Counted from the first letter of the stretch, positions 34,419 through 43,302 are shown. The stretch is DNA of 64,000 bases from Pseudomonadota bacterium (GCA_023451825.1 JAEXYA010000055.1:62001-126000); one strand, 5' to 3'. Translations and numbers: made by a program. The notes: generated by a model from the letters alone, not told the origin.

Positions 34419-36062
34419 ATGGAGATGCCCGTGAGCAAGAAGGTCATCTACGAAAAGCGCAGCTGGAACGTTAAGCATGACCATCAACTCGCAGAAGCGA
34501 CACTGTACTGCTTAGGCGAACAAATTTCAGGCAAGGTGGCGGAGTGGCGGATCGCAGGCGTGCCGGGACTGCTGCTGAGGATCACACCCGGAAGAGTTGT
34601 CTGGTACATTCGCCGAAGGGACGTCTCCTTGCGGATTGGCGACCTCGGGGAGGTCAATCTGGAGACCGCGAAATACTATGCTCTCCAGGTGGACACGGCC
34701 GCCGGACGCAAACGCGATCTCCGGACCTTTCTCACGTACTTGCAGGCTTGTGAGAATGGCGTTCCGCGCCCTCCTGACCCCTATCGTCATGACGAGTTCG
34801 TACCGCCAGACGGCGAGCCGACGCGGAATCCCAAGTTCGTCGCCTGCGCGGACGCCTTCTCAGACGAGAATTCGATCTGGGCATATCGGGCAAGGATCGG
34901 CGATGACGGTGGGGTCTGGTCTTGGAAAACTCTCACTCATAAGTGGTTCGAAGAGCGTCGTACCGAGCTCAAGGAAGATTATCAGTCTCAATATGAGAGA
35001 TATCTGACCCTCAAGGAGTTCGAGATCGTTAACGACCTGCGCGTGAACGAAGTAACAATCCGGGACCTTGAACGCCTTCGAGACACGATCGACGCAAATC
35101 ATGCGCCCTCGGCGGTCCACCGCGCGGTAACGCAATTGAAAGCCATGATGAGTTGGGCATGGAGATATCACGCCACAAAATCCGGGCTGGAAAACGTTCA
35201 GTTTGAGTGGTGGGTGCGATTGTCTCACAAATACAAGACGCGCGCACGTACACATGCTCCGACGATCGAAGAGATAGCGCGTACGCTGGTCATCGCCGAA
35301 ACATTCCGCAACTTGGGAGAACGCGAACACGCGACCTATCCGGGCACGATCGGTGCACTGTGGGGTGTTGCGTTGACGGCGCAACGGACGGGCGCCTTGG
35401 TGAATATGCGCCTCGACCGACTGCATGATGGCTCGGAAGCCTCCAGGAAAATTCCTACATGTAGAGATCTTACGGGATGGGAGATCGCAAATTGGACTGC
35501 CGACGAAATGAAGGGCGTGAAGGGCGGCGACCACGCCCATTCGCTTCCGATGCCGCCCCAAGCGATCTCGATCTTGCGCAGCTTCCACAGTGAAGCCGGT
35601 GGCAACTCGGAGTGGATGTTTCCCGCTGGCGATCCAAAAAGTGCCGTGGGCCAATCTGCCCTGAATCAACTGATGTACCGACTGCAGGGGCGCGTTTACG
35701 ACCATACCGTCAAGCAAAAGCCACCGCGGAGGGGCAAGCCAGGGCCAAAGCCAAAGCCCAAAAAAGTTCGGCGCGACCTGTTCGAAGAGTTCGACATCAA
35801 GCGCTGGACGCTTCATGATGTAAGGCGAAGGTTGACGACCTTCCTGGATGAGCAGCGTCTGGGGGGCGCAGCGACGGCAATCTTGGGGCACAAGACCTCG
35901 AAGTCTCAGATCGACGAACGCGAAAAAATGGCACCCGTCACTCAGCAACATTACAATCGATCACAAAAGATCGACCTCAAGGCTGAAGGCATGGCACTGT
36001 GGGTCGACGCTCTCTTGCAAGCCTATCGCGAGGAGCGCGAAAAGATCCTTGAGATCGTGTGA
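34419..36062 (+). CDS. Tyrosine recombinase (island integrase)
   Basis: Phage-type integrase, about 547 residues. The C-terminal catalytic domain has the box I arginine in ALTAQRTGALVNMRL, HDVRR in TLHDVRRRLTTFL (HxxR), the second His in AILGHKT, and the tyrosine in VTQQHYNRS. A proline/lysine-rich insert (RRGKPGPKPKPKKVRR) precedes the HxxR box. Start choices are ATG 34419, ATG 34425 or GTG 34431; the last has GGAG 6 nt upstream. Its position beside the tRNA-Gly fragment makes it the probable integrase of the island. Confidence 0.88.
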   Translation: MEMPVSKKVIYEKRSWNVKHDHQLAEATLYCLGEQISGKVAEWRIAGVPGLLLRITPGRVVWYIRRRDVSLRIGDLGEVNLETAKYYALQVDTAAGRKRDLRTFLTYLQACENGVPRPPDPYRHDEFVPPDGEPTRNPKFVACADAFSDENSIWAYRARIGDDGGVWSWKTLTHKWFEERRTELKEDYQSQYERYLTLKEFEIVNDLRVNEVTIRDLERLRDTIDANHAPSAVHRAVTQLKAMMSWAWRYHATKSGLENVQFEWWVRLSHKYKTRARTHAPTIEEIARTLVIAETFRNLGEREHATYPGTIGALWGVALTAQRTGALVNMRLDRLHDGSEASRKIPTCRDLTGWEIANWTADEMKGVKGGDHAHSLPMPPQAISILRSFHSEAGGNSEWMFPAGDPKSAVGQSALNQLMYRLQGRVYDHTVKQKPPRRGKPGPKPKPKKVRRDLFEEFDIKRWTLHDVRRRLTTFLDEQRLGGAATAILGHKTSKSQIDEREKMAPVTQQHYNRSQKIDLKAEGMALWVDALLQAYREEREKILEIV

Positions 36063-36300
36063 CGTAGATTGTCGATCTTGCCGAACAGAAAACTGGTTGT
36101 CTGGAGCTGCGCAGGTTGTTGGCCAGCTTCTTGGCGAGCGTCAGGTAGGGCTGTGGTGATCGACCATTGCACCGCACTATGCGTCGCGCATCGCCAGCGC
36201 TCGTCTGCAGCTTCTCAAGCTGCTGCTTTAGACGCGAAAGCGCTTGTTCTGACTCATGAAAATAATTTCGTTGGACCGTTAGGGCGCACATTGGGCAGCG

Positions 36301-36660
36301 TCAGCGCTGCAGTGCGACCTGGTTAAAAGCGGCAAGCACCTCGGCAGCGATGTATGGCTTGGGCAAGAAGACCGAGTGTGTCGGAAGCATAGATGCGACT
36401 GGATGGCTTTTGCCGCTGGCAACTACGATATGGACTGGCGGCCAACGATCGCGCACGGCTGCAGCCAACTTCAAGCCATCCATCGAGCCGGGCATATCGA
36501 TGTCGGTGAACACGAGCGTGATGGAGCGGTCAGCTTCCAGGATCAGGATCGCCTCATCGGCATTCGCGGCTGTCTCGACCTCGTAGCCAGCATCGCGCAA
36601 TGCGTCTTCTACCCAGAGGCGGATAAGCGCCTCATCCTCAACAACCAGTACTTTTGGCAC
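36301..36660 (-). CDS. Single-domain response regulator
   Basis: CheY-like receiver of 119 residues with no output domain. The acidic pair is in VVEDEAL, the phosphoacceptor is Asp53 in FTDIDMPGSMDG, then VASGK and the Lys in FLPKPY. The GTG start at 36660 has GGAGG just upstream; a longer frame starts at 36696. It is strongly alike to the receivers at 53208-53558 and 54116-54460, sharing the DI(D/E)MPGSM(D/N)G block and the SGK motif. Such proteins in this family often take phosphate from HWE kinases like those at 57-62 kb; this link is inference. Confidence 0.9.
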   Translation of the reverse strand: MPKVLVVEDEALIRLWVEDALRDAGYEVETAANADEAILILEADRSITLVFTDIDMPGSMDGLKLAAAVRDRWPPVHIVVASGKSHPVASMLPTHSVFLPKPYIAAEVLAAFNQVALQR

Positions 36661-36868
36661 GGCCTCCACCCTCCCGCCCAGAGCGCGCCCCGGCAATTGG
36701 CGGCGGCGATTTTCGCATAACGTTGATCGGGAAAATCGGTTCCGGAATCTTGCTGCCTCGCAGTTAAAAGAGCCCCATCGTCGTCGGCGCGGCTTATGGC
36801 AATCTTGACCTAAAACGCCGGGTAAGCCTTCATGCGCCTGGACATTGAATCAGAAGGCCGGGGCAACC

Positions 36869-38197
36869 TTGAGAACAGTCACCACAGCAGAAGCGATCAC
36901 TTGCGCGATCGACGCTTTGCACCACGAGCGTCTGGCGATTCTATGCGGCGCTGGCCTCTCTATGGGGTGGCCGAGCTGCCTACCGAGTGCTGCTAATCTA
37001 GCTGCAGATGCCAAGGCAAAGTACGACGCAATGTATGGCGCAAGCAGGCCCCCCCTGCCGGCGGGAATCGAAGATCAGGCGGAGTATTTTTTTAATCGTG
37101 GTGAGTTGGGCACCATCTATCTTCGCACTTTCATAGATAAGGACGCGTTCGCGGGCCGGCCGAATCCAGGCCATGACGCGATCGCCGATCTGCTTCTTGT
37201 TCGCGGCATCCAAACAGCAATCTCGACTAACGTCGATACAATGATTGAAACGGCGGGCCAAATGCTGTTTGGCCAGATTGGTGTTGGTTATGATCAAGCT
37301 TCGGTCGCCCAGTGCCAGCCGGATGTGTCGCCGCTGCTGAAAGTGCATGGCTGTTGGACACAGGATCAAGCGAACACGGTTTGGGCGCCAAGCCAGCTAA
37401 ACGCCGAGCCAGTCATGAGTCGCGTCACCAGCAGCGCAAACTGGATGAACGTCCGCCTTCAGGATCGTGATCTCATCATTGTCGGTTTTTTCACCGATTG
37501 GGACTACATCAACAACGTTTTGGCCCAGACATTAGGCAATGTTCGCCCCGCACGAGTCATCGTCGTTGACCCAAGTGCTGGCCCGGCGCTTCAAGCCAAA
37601 GCACCCGCCTTATATGATCTACTGGACGGCATCACAGACGAATTTTTGCATGTGGCCGTATCAGGTGCCGATTTCCTTGAGGCCCTCCGGCTCGAATTTT
37701 CGCGTAGCTTCGTGAGACGCGTGATCCACGCCGGCGCGCAGGCTTTCGAGGACGCTACCGGAAACCCGCCAGATCCAACCTGGCTCGAACCACCTGCCGC
37801 TGACAACGAAACCTACTGGCGGATGCGGCGCGATCTTGAAGGCCGGCGGCCTAATCAGCCATCTTCGCGTCGCGCCCCGAATGATGAGCCCGCAGTGGGC
37901 CTGACACTGCTGCAGATGCGAGCGCGCGGAGCAACCAATGACGGTGATCATTGGCTAATTAACGGTATCCGTGTCAGAGTTCTGCGGGCCGCTAATCAGT
38001 TGCTTCATCAGGTCGAGGCTGCGCACGCCAGAGGGCGGCCACCGGTCGTAGCTCCCGACCTCACGATTGCAGTCGGAGCAGAAGCGACGTCATTGCCCGC
38101 GAATATCTTGCGATCCAGCCCGTCCGGTTCAATCGTGCGCGGTGGCGCCAACCGATGGCTGACACGTGGAGAAGCAGTACAGGAGCTGGGTCTTTAA
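36869..38197 (+). CDS. SIR2-like NAD-consuming effector of a three-gene defence operon
   Basis: About 442-residue protein with an N-terminal SIR2 domain. The motifs are LCGAGLSMG (GAG at residues 27-29), STNVD (Asn121, Asp123) and KVHGC (His160), followed by VGFFTDWDYIN, so the residues used for NAD hydrolysis are present. The C-terminal 150 residues are unlike SIR2 and end with SIVRGGANRWLTRGEAVQELGL, probably a module that binds partner proteins. I start at the TTG at 36869 (CGGGG before it); TTG 36845 is possible. The stop overlaps the next ATG (TAATG). SIR2 proteins coupled to ATPases in phage defence deplete NAD and stop growth of the infected cell. Confidence 0.87.
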   Translation: MRTVTTAEAITCAIDALHHERLAILCGAGLSMGWPSCLPSAANLAADAKAKYDAMYGASRPPLPAGIEDQAEYFFNRGELGTIYLRTFIDKDAFAGRPNPGHDAIADLLLVRGIQTAISTNVDTMIETAGQMLFGQIGVGYDQASVAQCQPDVSPLLKVHGCWTQDQANTVWAPSQLNAEPVMSRVTSSANWMNVRLQDRDLIIVGFFTDWDYINNVLAQTLGNVRPARVIVVDPSAGPALQAKAPALYDLLDGITDEFLHVAVSGADFLEALRLEFSRSFVRRVIHAGAQAFEDATGNPPDPTWLEPPAADNETYWRMRRDLEGRRPNQPSSRRAPNDEPAVGLTLLQMRARGATNDGDHWLINGIRVRVLRAANQLLHQVEAAHARGRPPVVAPDLTIAVGAEATSLPANILRSSPSGSIVRGGANRWLTRGEAVQELGL

Positions 38198-38727
38198 TGG
38201 ATATCGCCATCGAGTGCAGCGCCATACTTGGTGCATCAGGAATCAAGACGGCCCCGATCGAATCAAATGTGCGCGCTATCGCGTTTGAAGGAGAGACGGT
38301 GATCGGATTTGTTCTTGAGTATCCCACTGTTTCAGACCTCAAACTCCAGTGGCAATCTGAATCGCAGGCCCTCATCCATGCCCACCAATTTGCTCTCAGG
38401 CGGGCACAGGCTAAGGCTTTCAACACATACGTCGTACTGCTTTCCAAAGGCGGACCATCCTATGCGGATGTAGTCGCTCTAAGTGCCATCGAGGAAGATC
38501 TGAACGCCACGCGTAAGATTGCCAGAGCGGGCATCTCAGACGTCGAAGCCCTGCGGTCCGCCCTACTGCCTCTATTGCCCATTCAGTCCTCGCCACGGCT
38601 GGAGGCAATCGACATGGTGGCTGAGATACGGTTACGGACAACCGAGCTTCCCGATCGAGCTGTTGAGGCGTTTCTGTCTGGCGCTGCCGTCTCGGACGTC
38701 ATTCTGATACTGGAGGACCTGCGATGA
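38197..38727 (+). CDS. Middle component of SIR2-ATPase operon, unknown fold
   Basis: A 176-residue protein between the SIR2 gene and the ATPase gene, overlapping both by 1-4 bases. It reads NVRAIAFEGETVIGFVLEYPTVSDLKLQW, then a helix AHQFALRRAQAKAFNTYVVLLSKG, then a helical rest. Size and position match the 'middle component' of ABC-three-component systems. I do not recognise a specific family by eye. It has no membrane segment and no catalytic motif that I can see. Confidence 0.75.
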   Translation: MDIAIECSAILGASGIKTAPIESNVRAIAFEGETVIGFVLEYPTVSDLKLQWQSESQALIHAHQFALRRAQAKAFNTYVVLLSKGGPSYADVVALSAIEEDLNATRKIARAGISDVEALRSALLPLLPIQSSPRLEAIDMVAEIRLRTTELPDRAVEAFLSGAAVSDVILILEDLR

Positions 38728-40745
38728 AGCTTTCGTACGTCGACCTTTGCGGATTTCGAGGGTATCGCAAACCGCTACGCATCGACTTCGGCGATGGGTT
38801 CACGATTATCGATGGCCGCAATGGCGTCGGAAAGAGCACGATCTGCGACGCGGTCGAGTTTGCGCTGACTGGCACGATAAGCAAGTATCTCGGAGCGAGG
38901 TCTGATGGTGAGACGATTGCAGATTACCTTTGGTGGAATGGAGACGGTCCTCCCGCCGGCGATCACTATGTTGAAGTGGGCTTCATTCACGGCGATGAAG
39001 TGCTACCTTTTCGGCGGTCTCAGCTCCCAGGAGATAACAGGGGTCAAATCGAACGCATAATCGATCTTCTTTCCGACCCGAATATTCGGCCGGAGAACCC
39101 GCTGCCACAGCTATGCCAGTCCGCCATCATCCGTGACGAGCATATCGCGACGCTCAGTCTCGATCTGAGCGAGTCCGATCGATACGCTCTCCTCCGTTCG
39201 GCGATCGGAGCGACTGACGCGGATGAATGGATCGAGCGTGGGCAAAAGCTTTCAACGCAGATGAAAAAACGACGTGAGGCTGCTGCTCAGGAGGCAGAAA
39301 GCGCAATTCGAGCTTTGACCGCCGCACGATCCCGTATTGACGAGCTCGGATCGTCCATTGCGGAGGATTCCGTCATTGCGGACGCGCTGCAACGACTTCA
39401 AGTAGTTACGGGCACCACTACTGACGTCTCAAGTATAGGAGAGGCCGCTCGCCTTACTATCGCGAGCTTGGCGGAGAAGGTTGAGGCCTATTACGCATTG
39501 TTCGATGGATGGGCCGCATATGAGAAATCGAAGCAAGAACGCGACGGTTTGCAGAGTGAAATTAACAACGCCGACCATGAGATCGAACAGGCGAAGTCCG
39601 TGCTCGATAGTCTGCCGGCGATCCAAAGTGCAGAGGGCTCCACGATCACCTCACAGCGGGCCGCCGATCTTCTCTTGCTCGCAGACCTGGGCCGACACAT
39701 CGGGTTAAAGCATGGTCATTGTCCGCTATGCGATAGCAGCCGTGGCGCAGACGACTTTGCACGCGGCATCGCTGCTGCAGAATCACTTGCCAAAGAACTC
39801 GATGCTCAAGCCGTCGAGCAGGCGGAGACGGAGCGCAGGCGTGCGGCAGCGCAAGCTTCTTATGACGCTGCGTCTGACGCGGCGAACCGAGTACGCGCGA
39901 ATTTGGTTCAGCTAGACGAGACAATCAATCGCTTCGAGAAACAGCTGACCGCTGCCGGGCTCAAGATCACAGACGGCCGATCGGGCATCGAGGCTGCTCT
40001 TGGCTTACATGGGAATGCCCACTCTCGCGCGCGAGAAGACCTGCGCGTGATTGACACATTGCAAAACCATACTGCTCTCCAACGTGCGATCTCAGCCGAA
40101 AACGCAGCGAAAGCTGCGCACGCTAAGGCCGAGGAGAAGCTAGGACTGGCGAGGCTTGCGGAGCAGCGAGCGGGCGCACTTCGGGACGCGGCAATACGTG
40201 CCGCAGGGGAAGCGCTAAACCAGCGCCTCGACCGTGTTTTGCCCCTCATGGCTGAGCTGTACCGGCGCTTAAGGCCGCACCCATTTTGGGGAGAGATCGA
40301 ATACAAGATCAGAGGTGACGTCAGGCGCTTCCTCAAGCTCCAAGTAGGTGAGGATTTGAACCCGCAGTTCATGTTTTCGAGTGGGCAACGCCGTGCGACC
40401 GGCCTAGCCTACCTCCTCTCCGTGAACCTGTCCCTTGCTTGGAGCCGATGGAACACGATCCTCTTAGACGATCCTGTTCAACACGTGGATGATTTCCGAA
40501 GCGTGCATCTTGCCGAAGTGATGGCGCAGCTTGTAGCAGCCGGGCGCCAGGTCGTTTGCGTTGTCGAGGACCCTGCCCTTGCCGATCACTTGTGCCGCCG
40601 TCTTCCCGTTACGCGTAAGGGGCACGGCCGGCGGGTGACATTGGGGCCAGACAACGAAGGAGCGCTGACAAAGCTTGCCGAAATAGAACTAGCGCCATTC
40701 GTGACCGGAGCTCTGGTGTCGCCACCCATGCAGTCGGCCGGTTGA
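38724..40745 (+). CDS. SMC/Rad50-like ABC ATPase of SIR2 defence operon
   Basis: A 673-residue ATPase of the RecF/SMC/Rad50 type. Walker A is GRNGVGKST (31-39). A long alpha-helical middle is split by a zinc-hook-like Cys333-Pro-Leu-Cys336 (GHCPLCDSSRG). The signature is FSSGQRR (551-557), a variant of LSGGQ, and Walker B is ILLDDPVQHVDD (from 579). The two ATPase halves are joined by coiled coil as in Rad50. The start overlaps the middle gene's stop (ATGA). By analogy with SMC-like defence sensors it may recognise phage DNA or replication structures and release the SIR2 effector. That role is inferred. Confidence 0.88.
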   Translation: MKLSYVDLCGFRGYRKPLRIDFGDGFTIIDGRNGVGKSTICDAVEFALTGTISKYLGARSDGETIADYLWWNGDGPPAGDHYVEVGFIHGDEVLPFRRSQLPGDNRGQIERIIDLLSDPNIRPENPLPQLCQSAIIRDEHIATLSLDLSESDRYALLRSAIGATDADEWIERGQKLSTQMKKRREAAAQEAESAIRALTAARSRIDELGSSIAEDSVIADALQRLQVVTGTTTDVSSIGEAARLTIASLAEKVEAYYALFDGWAAYEKSKQERDGLQSEINNADHEIEQAKSVLDSLPAIQSAEGSTITSQRAADLLLLADLGRHIGLKHGHCPLCDSSRGADDFARGIAAAESLAKELDAQAVEQAETERRRAAAQASYDAASDAANRVRANLVQLDETINRFEKQLTAAGLKITDGRSGIEAALGLHGNAHSRAREDLRVIDTLQNHTALQRAISAENAAKAAHAKAEEKLGLARLAEQRAGALRDAAIRAAGEALNQRLDRVLPLMAELYRRLRPHPFWGEIEYKIRGDVRRFLKLQVGEDLNPQFMFSSGQRRATGLAYLLSVNLSLAWSRWNTILLDDPVQHVDDFRSVHLAEVMAQLVAAGRQVVCVVEDPALADHLCRRLPVTRKGHGRRVTLGPDNEGALTKLAEIELAPFVTGALVSPPMQSAG

Positions 40746-41084
40746 CTGAGGCGGCCCGTGCCCAAAAACGACCGTTTGTCGTCGGAAACGCAACACCTGT
40801 GAAAAGCCTGCCCGGGGCGCATTCTCGATCTTCTGTCACCGACGGTAAACTAGGAAGCGAAGCATTGGAGGGATCGCTGTCGGCAAGGCTTGTACGAGAG
40901 ACGGAGCATGACGACATACCCTCTCAAGGCGAACGCCGGAAGCGCGATGAAACGCATGGTGATCAGACCGCGATGACTGAAATTCTTCGAACGGAAATTC
41001 TCAAAGGATAGGTGACGCCGAACATACGCCGTTAAAATGCGCGGATCATGCACCCGTACCATCGATAAGCTGCTACCCGTCCTT
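40746..41084. other. Intergenic stretch after defence operon
   Basis: About 340 bp with no supported ORF and no clear terminator hairpin. It separates the SIR2 operon from the XRE regulator gene on the opposite strand. Confidence 0.4.
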
Positions 41085-41372
41085 TTATCGGTCTAGTTTC
41101 ATATCGAGGCCGATCTCGACTTCGGGATCGCCAAGCTCTTCGTCTTCGGCACCTGGCACCTTGTATTGTAGCGGCACTCCCAACAGTCCCATGACCTTGA
41201 TCAGCATTGATGCTGGTGGATCGACCTTCCCAGACTCGAAATCCGACAGCCATTTTTGCGTATGGCCGATCAGTGCGCTGGCAAGTTGCTGCGTGAGCCC
41301 AAGATCCTTCCGTCGTTGCCTGACCACCTTTCTCAGTTGATCAAGGCTTCTAACATCCATTCCCATACGCAC
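41085..41372 (-). CDS. XRE/HipB-like transcriptional regulator
   Basis: A 95-residue helix-turn-helix protein: LDQLRKVVRQRRKDLGLTQQLASALIGHTQKWLSDFESGKVDPPASMLIKVMGLLGVPLQYKVPG, followed by an acidic tail. The GKxxPPxxMLxKVMxLLGVPL pattern is that of HipB-type antitoxin regulators. No hipA-like toxin gene is beside it. Starts at 41372, 41366 and 41360 are possible. Three repeated operators lie just upstream (41425-41518), which suggests autoregulation. A decayed copy of this gene is at 50309-50560. Confidence 0.85.
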   Translation of the reverse strand: MRMGMDVRSLDQLRKVVRQRRKDLGLTQQLASALIGHTQKWLSDFESGKVDPPASMLIKVMGLLGVPLQYKVPGAEDEELGDPEVEIGLDMKLDR

Positions 41373-41424
41373 ACCCGAACCCGGTTTTCACGCTCCCAGA
41401 TGCTACCAGCAACCAATGCGTTTC

Positions 41425-41518
41425 ATAACCGATCGGTACGACTGAAGACGTCGCCTCAGGCTTATAATCGAACGGTCATAGCGAACCTTGGGCAATAATT
41501 ATATAACCGAACGGTTAT
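41425..41518. promoter_or_regulatory. Three operator repeats at exact 39-bp spacing
   Basis: Three 16-bp imperfect palindromes: ATAACCGATCGGTACG (41425-41440), ATAATCGAACGGTCAT (41464-41479) and ATAACCGAACGGTTAT (41503-41518). Their starts are 39 bp apart in both steps. The third is a perfect 7-2-7 inverted repeat. They lie 53 to 146 bp before the XRE gene on the minus strand and also upstream of the plus-strand XRE gene at 41755. Confidence 0.75.
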
Positions 41519-41703
41519 TTCGCCCTATGCACCCGAAGAATCCAACGATCGCGGATAAATGTGGGCGGGTAGACGACCGGCCGTAACTGTTTCGATCGCG
41601 CCCGGCAGCCATCTAGACGGAAGCTTTGAACACGTCGGCCTTTCACCATCATGTCGATCGTCTCTCTCCAAGCTCGCTGGCAATAAACAAGCAGAGCCAA
41701 AAT

Positions 41704-41720
41704 ATGTGATATATCATATG
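41704..41720. promoter_or_regulatory. Operator-like palindrome, copy 1 of 2
   Basis: ATGTGATATATCATATG, whose reverse complement CATATGATATATCACAT matches 16 of 17 bases with 42622-42638. The core TGATATATCA is a perfect palindrome. It ends 34 bp before the ATG of the XRE gene at 41755, where an autoregulatory operator would be. Confidence 0.7.
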
Positions 41721-41754
41721 GTTTCCAGGGCGTCGTCCGGGCGACTTTCGAAGT

Positions 41755-42012
41755 ATGTCTCGTTCCGGATTCGAAGGGCGCTTCCCTGCGCGCAATTCGC
41801 AGGTTGCGAAAGCGCTCGCGCGAACTGTTCGTCGCCTGCGGCGCGAGAAGGGTTGGTCTCAAGACGATCTCGCCGAGCGCATCGGCCTTGAGCAAGCATC
41901 GATCAGCCACATCGAAAACGCCCGAGCCAACCCGACATTAGCAACGCTCGAAGCGCTGGCGGACAGTCTGGAAATAAGCTTTGTCGAACTCTTCGAGGTG
42001 CGAAAAGATTGA
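41755..42012 (+). CDS. XRE-family regulator resembling restriction-modification controller proteins
   Basis: An 85-residue protein that is essentially one helix-turn-helix domain: VAKALARTVRRLRREKGWSQDDLAERIGLEQASISHIENARANPTLATLEALADSLEISFVELFE. Size and sequence pattern are those of the C (controller) proteins that time restriction genes. No ribosome site is evident before the ATG at 41755, which would fit a leaderless message, as known for several C genes. An operator-like palindrome lies directly upstream, and a second copy lies before the operon beginning at 42831, so it probably controls both itself and that operon. Confidence 0.88.
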   Translation: MSRSGFEGRFPARNSQVAKALARTVRRLRREKGWSQDDLAERIGLEQASISHIENARANPTLATLEALADSLEISFVELFEVRKD

Positions 42013-42068
42013 TGCGCCTGCCCGACTACGGAGCGTTCTCGTTCGACTGCAATGCGTCAACAAACTTC

Positions 42069-42332
42069 CTAATCGCCTCTGTCCGAGTTGATGCCGGTTC
42101 CGGATGCGCCTGAAAACAGAAATGTGATCCCGGCTCGCTCGAAAGCCATCCTTAGCTTCAGCAAGGTGTCGTCATACGGCACTGATCTTCCTAGTTCGTA
42201 TCGAGCGATGGACCGATGCGAAACCCCTGCTTTCATCGACAGGTCGCTTTGGCTCCAGCCGAGCCAAGCGCGAGCTGCACGCACCTGTCGCGACGACAAA
42301 TTCGAATCGTTAACCATAAGCTGATCAACCAT
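42069..42332 (-). CDS. XRE-family transcriptional regulator
   Basis: An 87-residue helix-turn-helix protein: QVRAARAWLGWSQSDLSMKAGVSHRSIARYELGRSVPYDDTLLKLRMAFERAGITFLFSG. The ending (AGITFLFSG...G) is typical of short alphaproteobacterial XRE regulators that act alone. It converges on the controller-like gene at 41755 and is divergent from the operon beginning at 42831. Its ATG at 42332 starts MVDQLMVND. Confidence 0.88.
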   Translation of the reverse strand: MVDQLMVNDSNLSSRQVRAARAWLGWSQSDLSMKAGVSHRSIARYELGRSVPYDDTLLKLRMAFERAGITFLFSGASGTGINSDRGD

Positions 42333-42830
42333 ATGACAACCGAAACTCGTCGTGTTAGATTTCTATTCGAACTGAAGATAACGACCGCAGCCGGTCGTAA
42401 ATGTTTGGGACTGAATCCTTCGTTAGGATTTTTCTGCGCCTGAAACACTCGGTTTTCTCGGGCGACATCTCGAATCCTTACTGGACGATCGTGACACGGT
42501 CCCGATCGCAAAGCTGCCGAAACCTCGTCGATCACATTGCATTCTGCTCCGACGGGCGAGCCGAGACAGTGTCGCCGCATCTGCGTCCGACATGCTGCAA
42601 GGATTCGATCACGCCGTCATTCATATGATTTATCACATCGCGGCGAGCGAACAAAGGACTGGATCCTTTCCCACCGGAAGGGTTCGCCGGCCGAACCTGA
42701 GCCGCCCTCCATGGCGGAAGTCAGCCAGTGGCCGATACCGGAAGAGTTGAGCGAGACGGCCTGCCCGCAGACCCGATCGAAACATCAATCCCTGCTTCCC
42801 CGAAAATCCAGAGTTCATGGAGGATGACGC
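42333..42830. promoter_or_regulatory. Promoter and leader of the protease/nuclease operon
   Basis: About 500 bp upstream of the gene at 42831, containing the second operator copy CATATGATTTATCACAT (42622-42638). A short frame beginning MAEVSQWPIPEELSE (42711-42827) stops four bases before the next ATG, but it has no ribosome site and I do not call it a gene. The rest shows no coding character. Confidence 0.5.
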
Positions 42831-43274
42831 ATGCCCCGCATAGTCGCCAGCAGCCGCATAGAGATCGAGATGCCCCTCCTTCCCGATGGCCAACCGCCCT
42901 CGGAATTCGGACCGGACTCGCCTCTTACTCTTTGGAGGACCCGCGTTCCGACTCATCTATGCCGCAAGGATGCGGCGTCGGTGCGACTGGCGCTGTGCGG
43001 CACGCGCATTGCGGGCGAGACGAACTGGCGGGAGGCGATTTCCGGCGAGAACGACGACTTTGCGGCCATCGCGATCGGAATATGCATTCGCCAGACGAAG
43101 AAATACCCCTTCGATGCGGTCGAGATCGACATGTCCGTTTCCGCGGTCCTCGCCTACGCGCTGCTCGGCGACGCGGCTTCCGCCGTGGTGATGTCCTGGG
43201 CTCTGAAAAATCGAGCCAGGTTCGATCGGCCATGCGCCTTGTATAGCGACCTTTGGCTCGTCTCGAATTTTTGA
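42831..43274 (+). CDS. Hypothetical protein, first gene of protease/nuclease operon
   Basis: A 147-residue protein of no recognised family. GGAGGA lies 6 nt before the ATG. The N-terminus contains IEIEMPLLPDGQPPSEFGPDSP; the C-terminal part AVEIDMSVSAVLAYALLGDAASAVVMSWALKNR is helical and moderately hydrophobic but probably not membrane-inserted. It ends PCALYSDLWLVSNF. It precedes the nuclease-like gene by 28 nt on the same strand. Function unknown; being first after a regulated promoter suggests it is a structural part of the system. Confidence 0.72.
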   Translation: MPRIVASSRIEIEMPLLPDGQPPSEFGPDSPLTLWRTRVPTHLCRKDAASVRLALCGTRIAGETNWREAISGENDDFAAIAIGICIRQTKKYPFDAVEIDMSVSAVLAYALLGDAASAVVMSWALKNRARFDRPCALYSDLWLVSNF

Positions 43275-43302
43275 CGGATGGCGCTTATCTGGAGCCGAAC
43301 GA

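Noticed and set aside
35977..36291. Minus-strand ORF beginning MCALTVQRNYFHESEQ
   Set aside because: It overlaps the integrase 3' end by more than 80 bases and has no ribosome site; it could be a remnant but is not supported.
41085..41372. HipAB toxin-antitoxin pair
   Set aside because: The HipB-like regulator is present, but no HipA-like kinase gene lies on either side.
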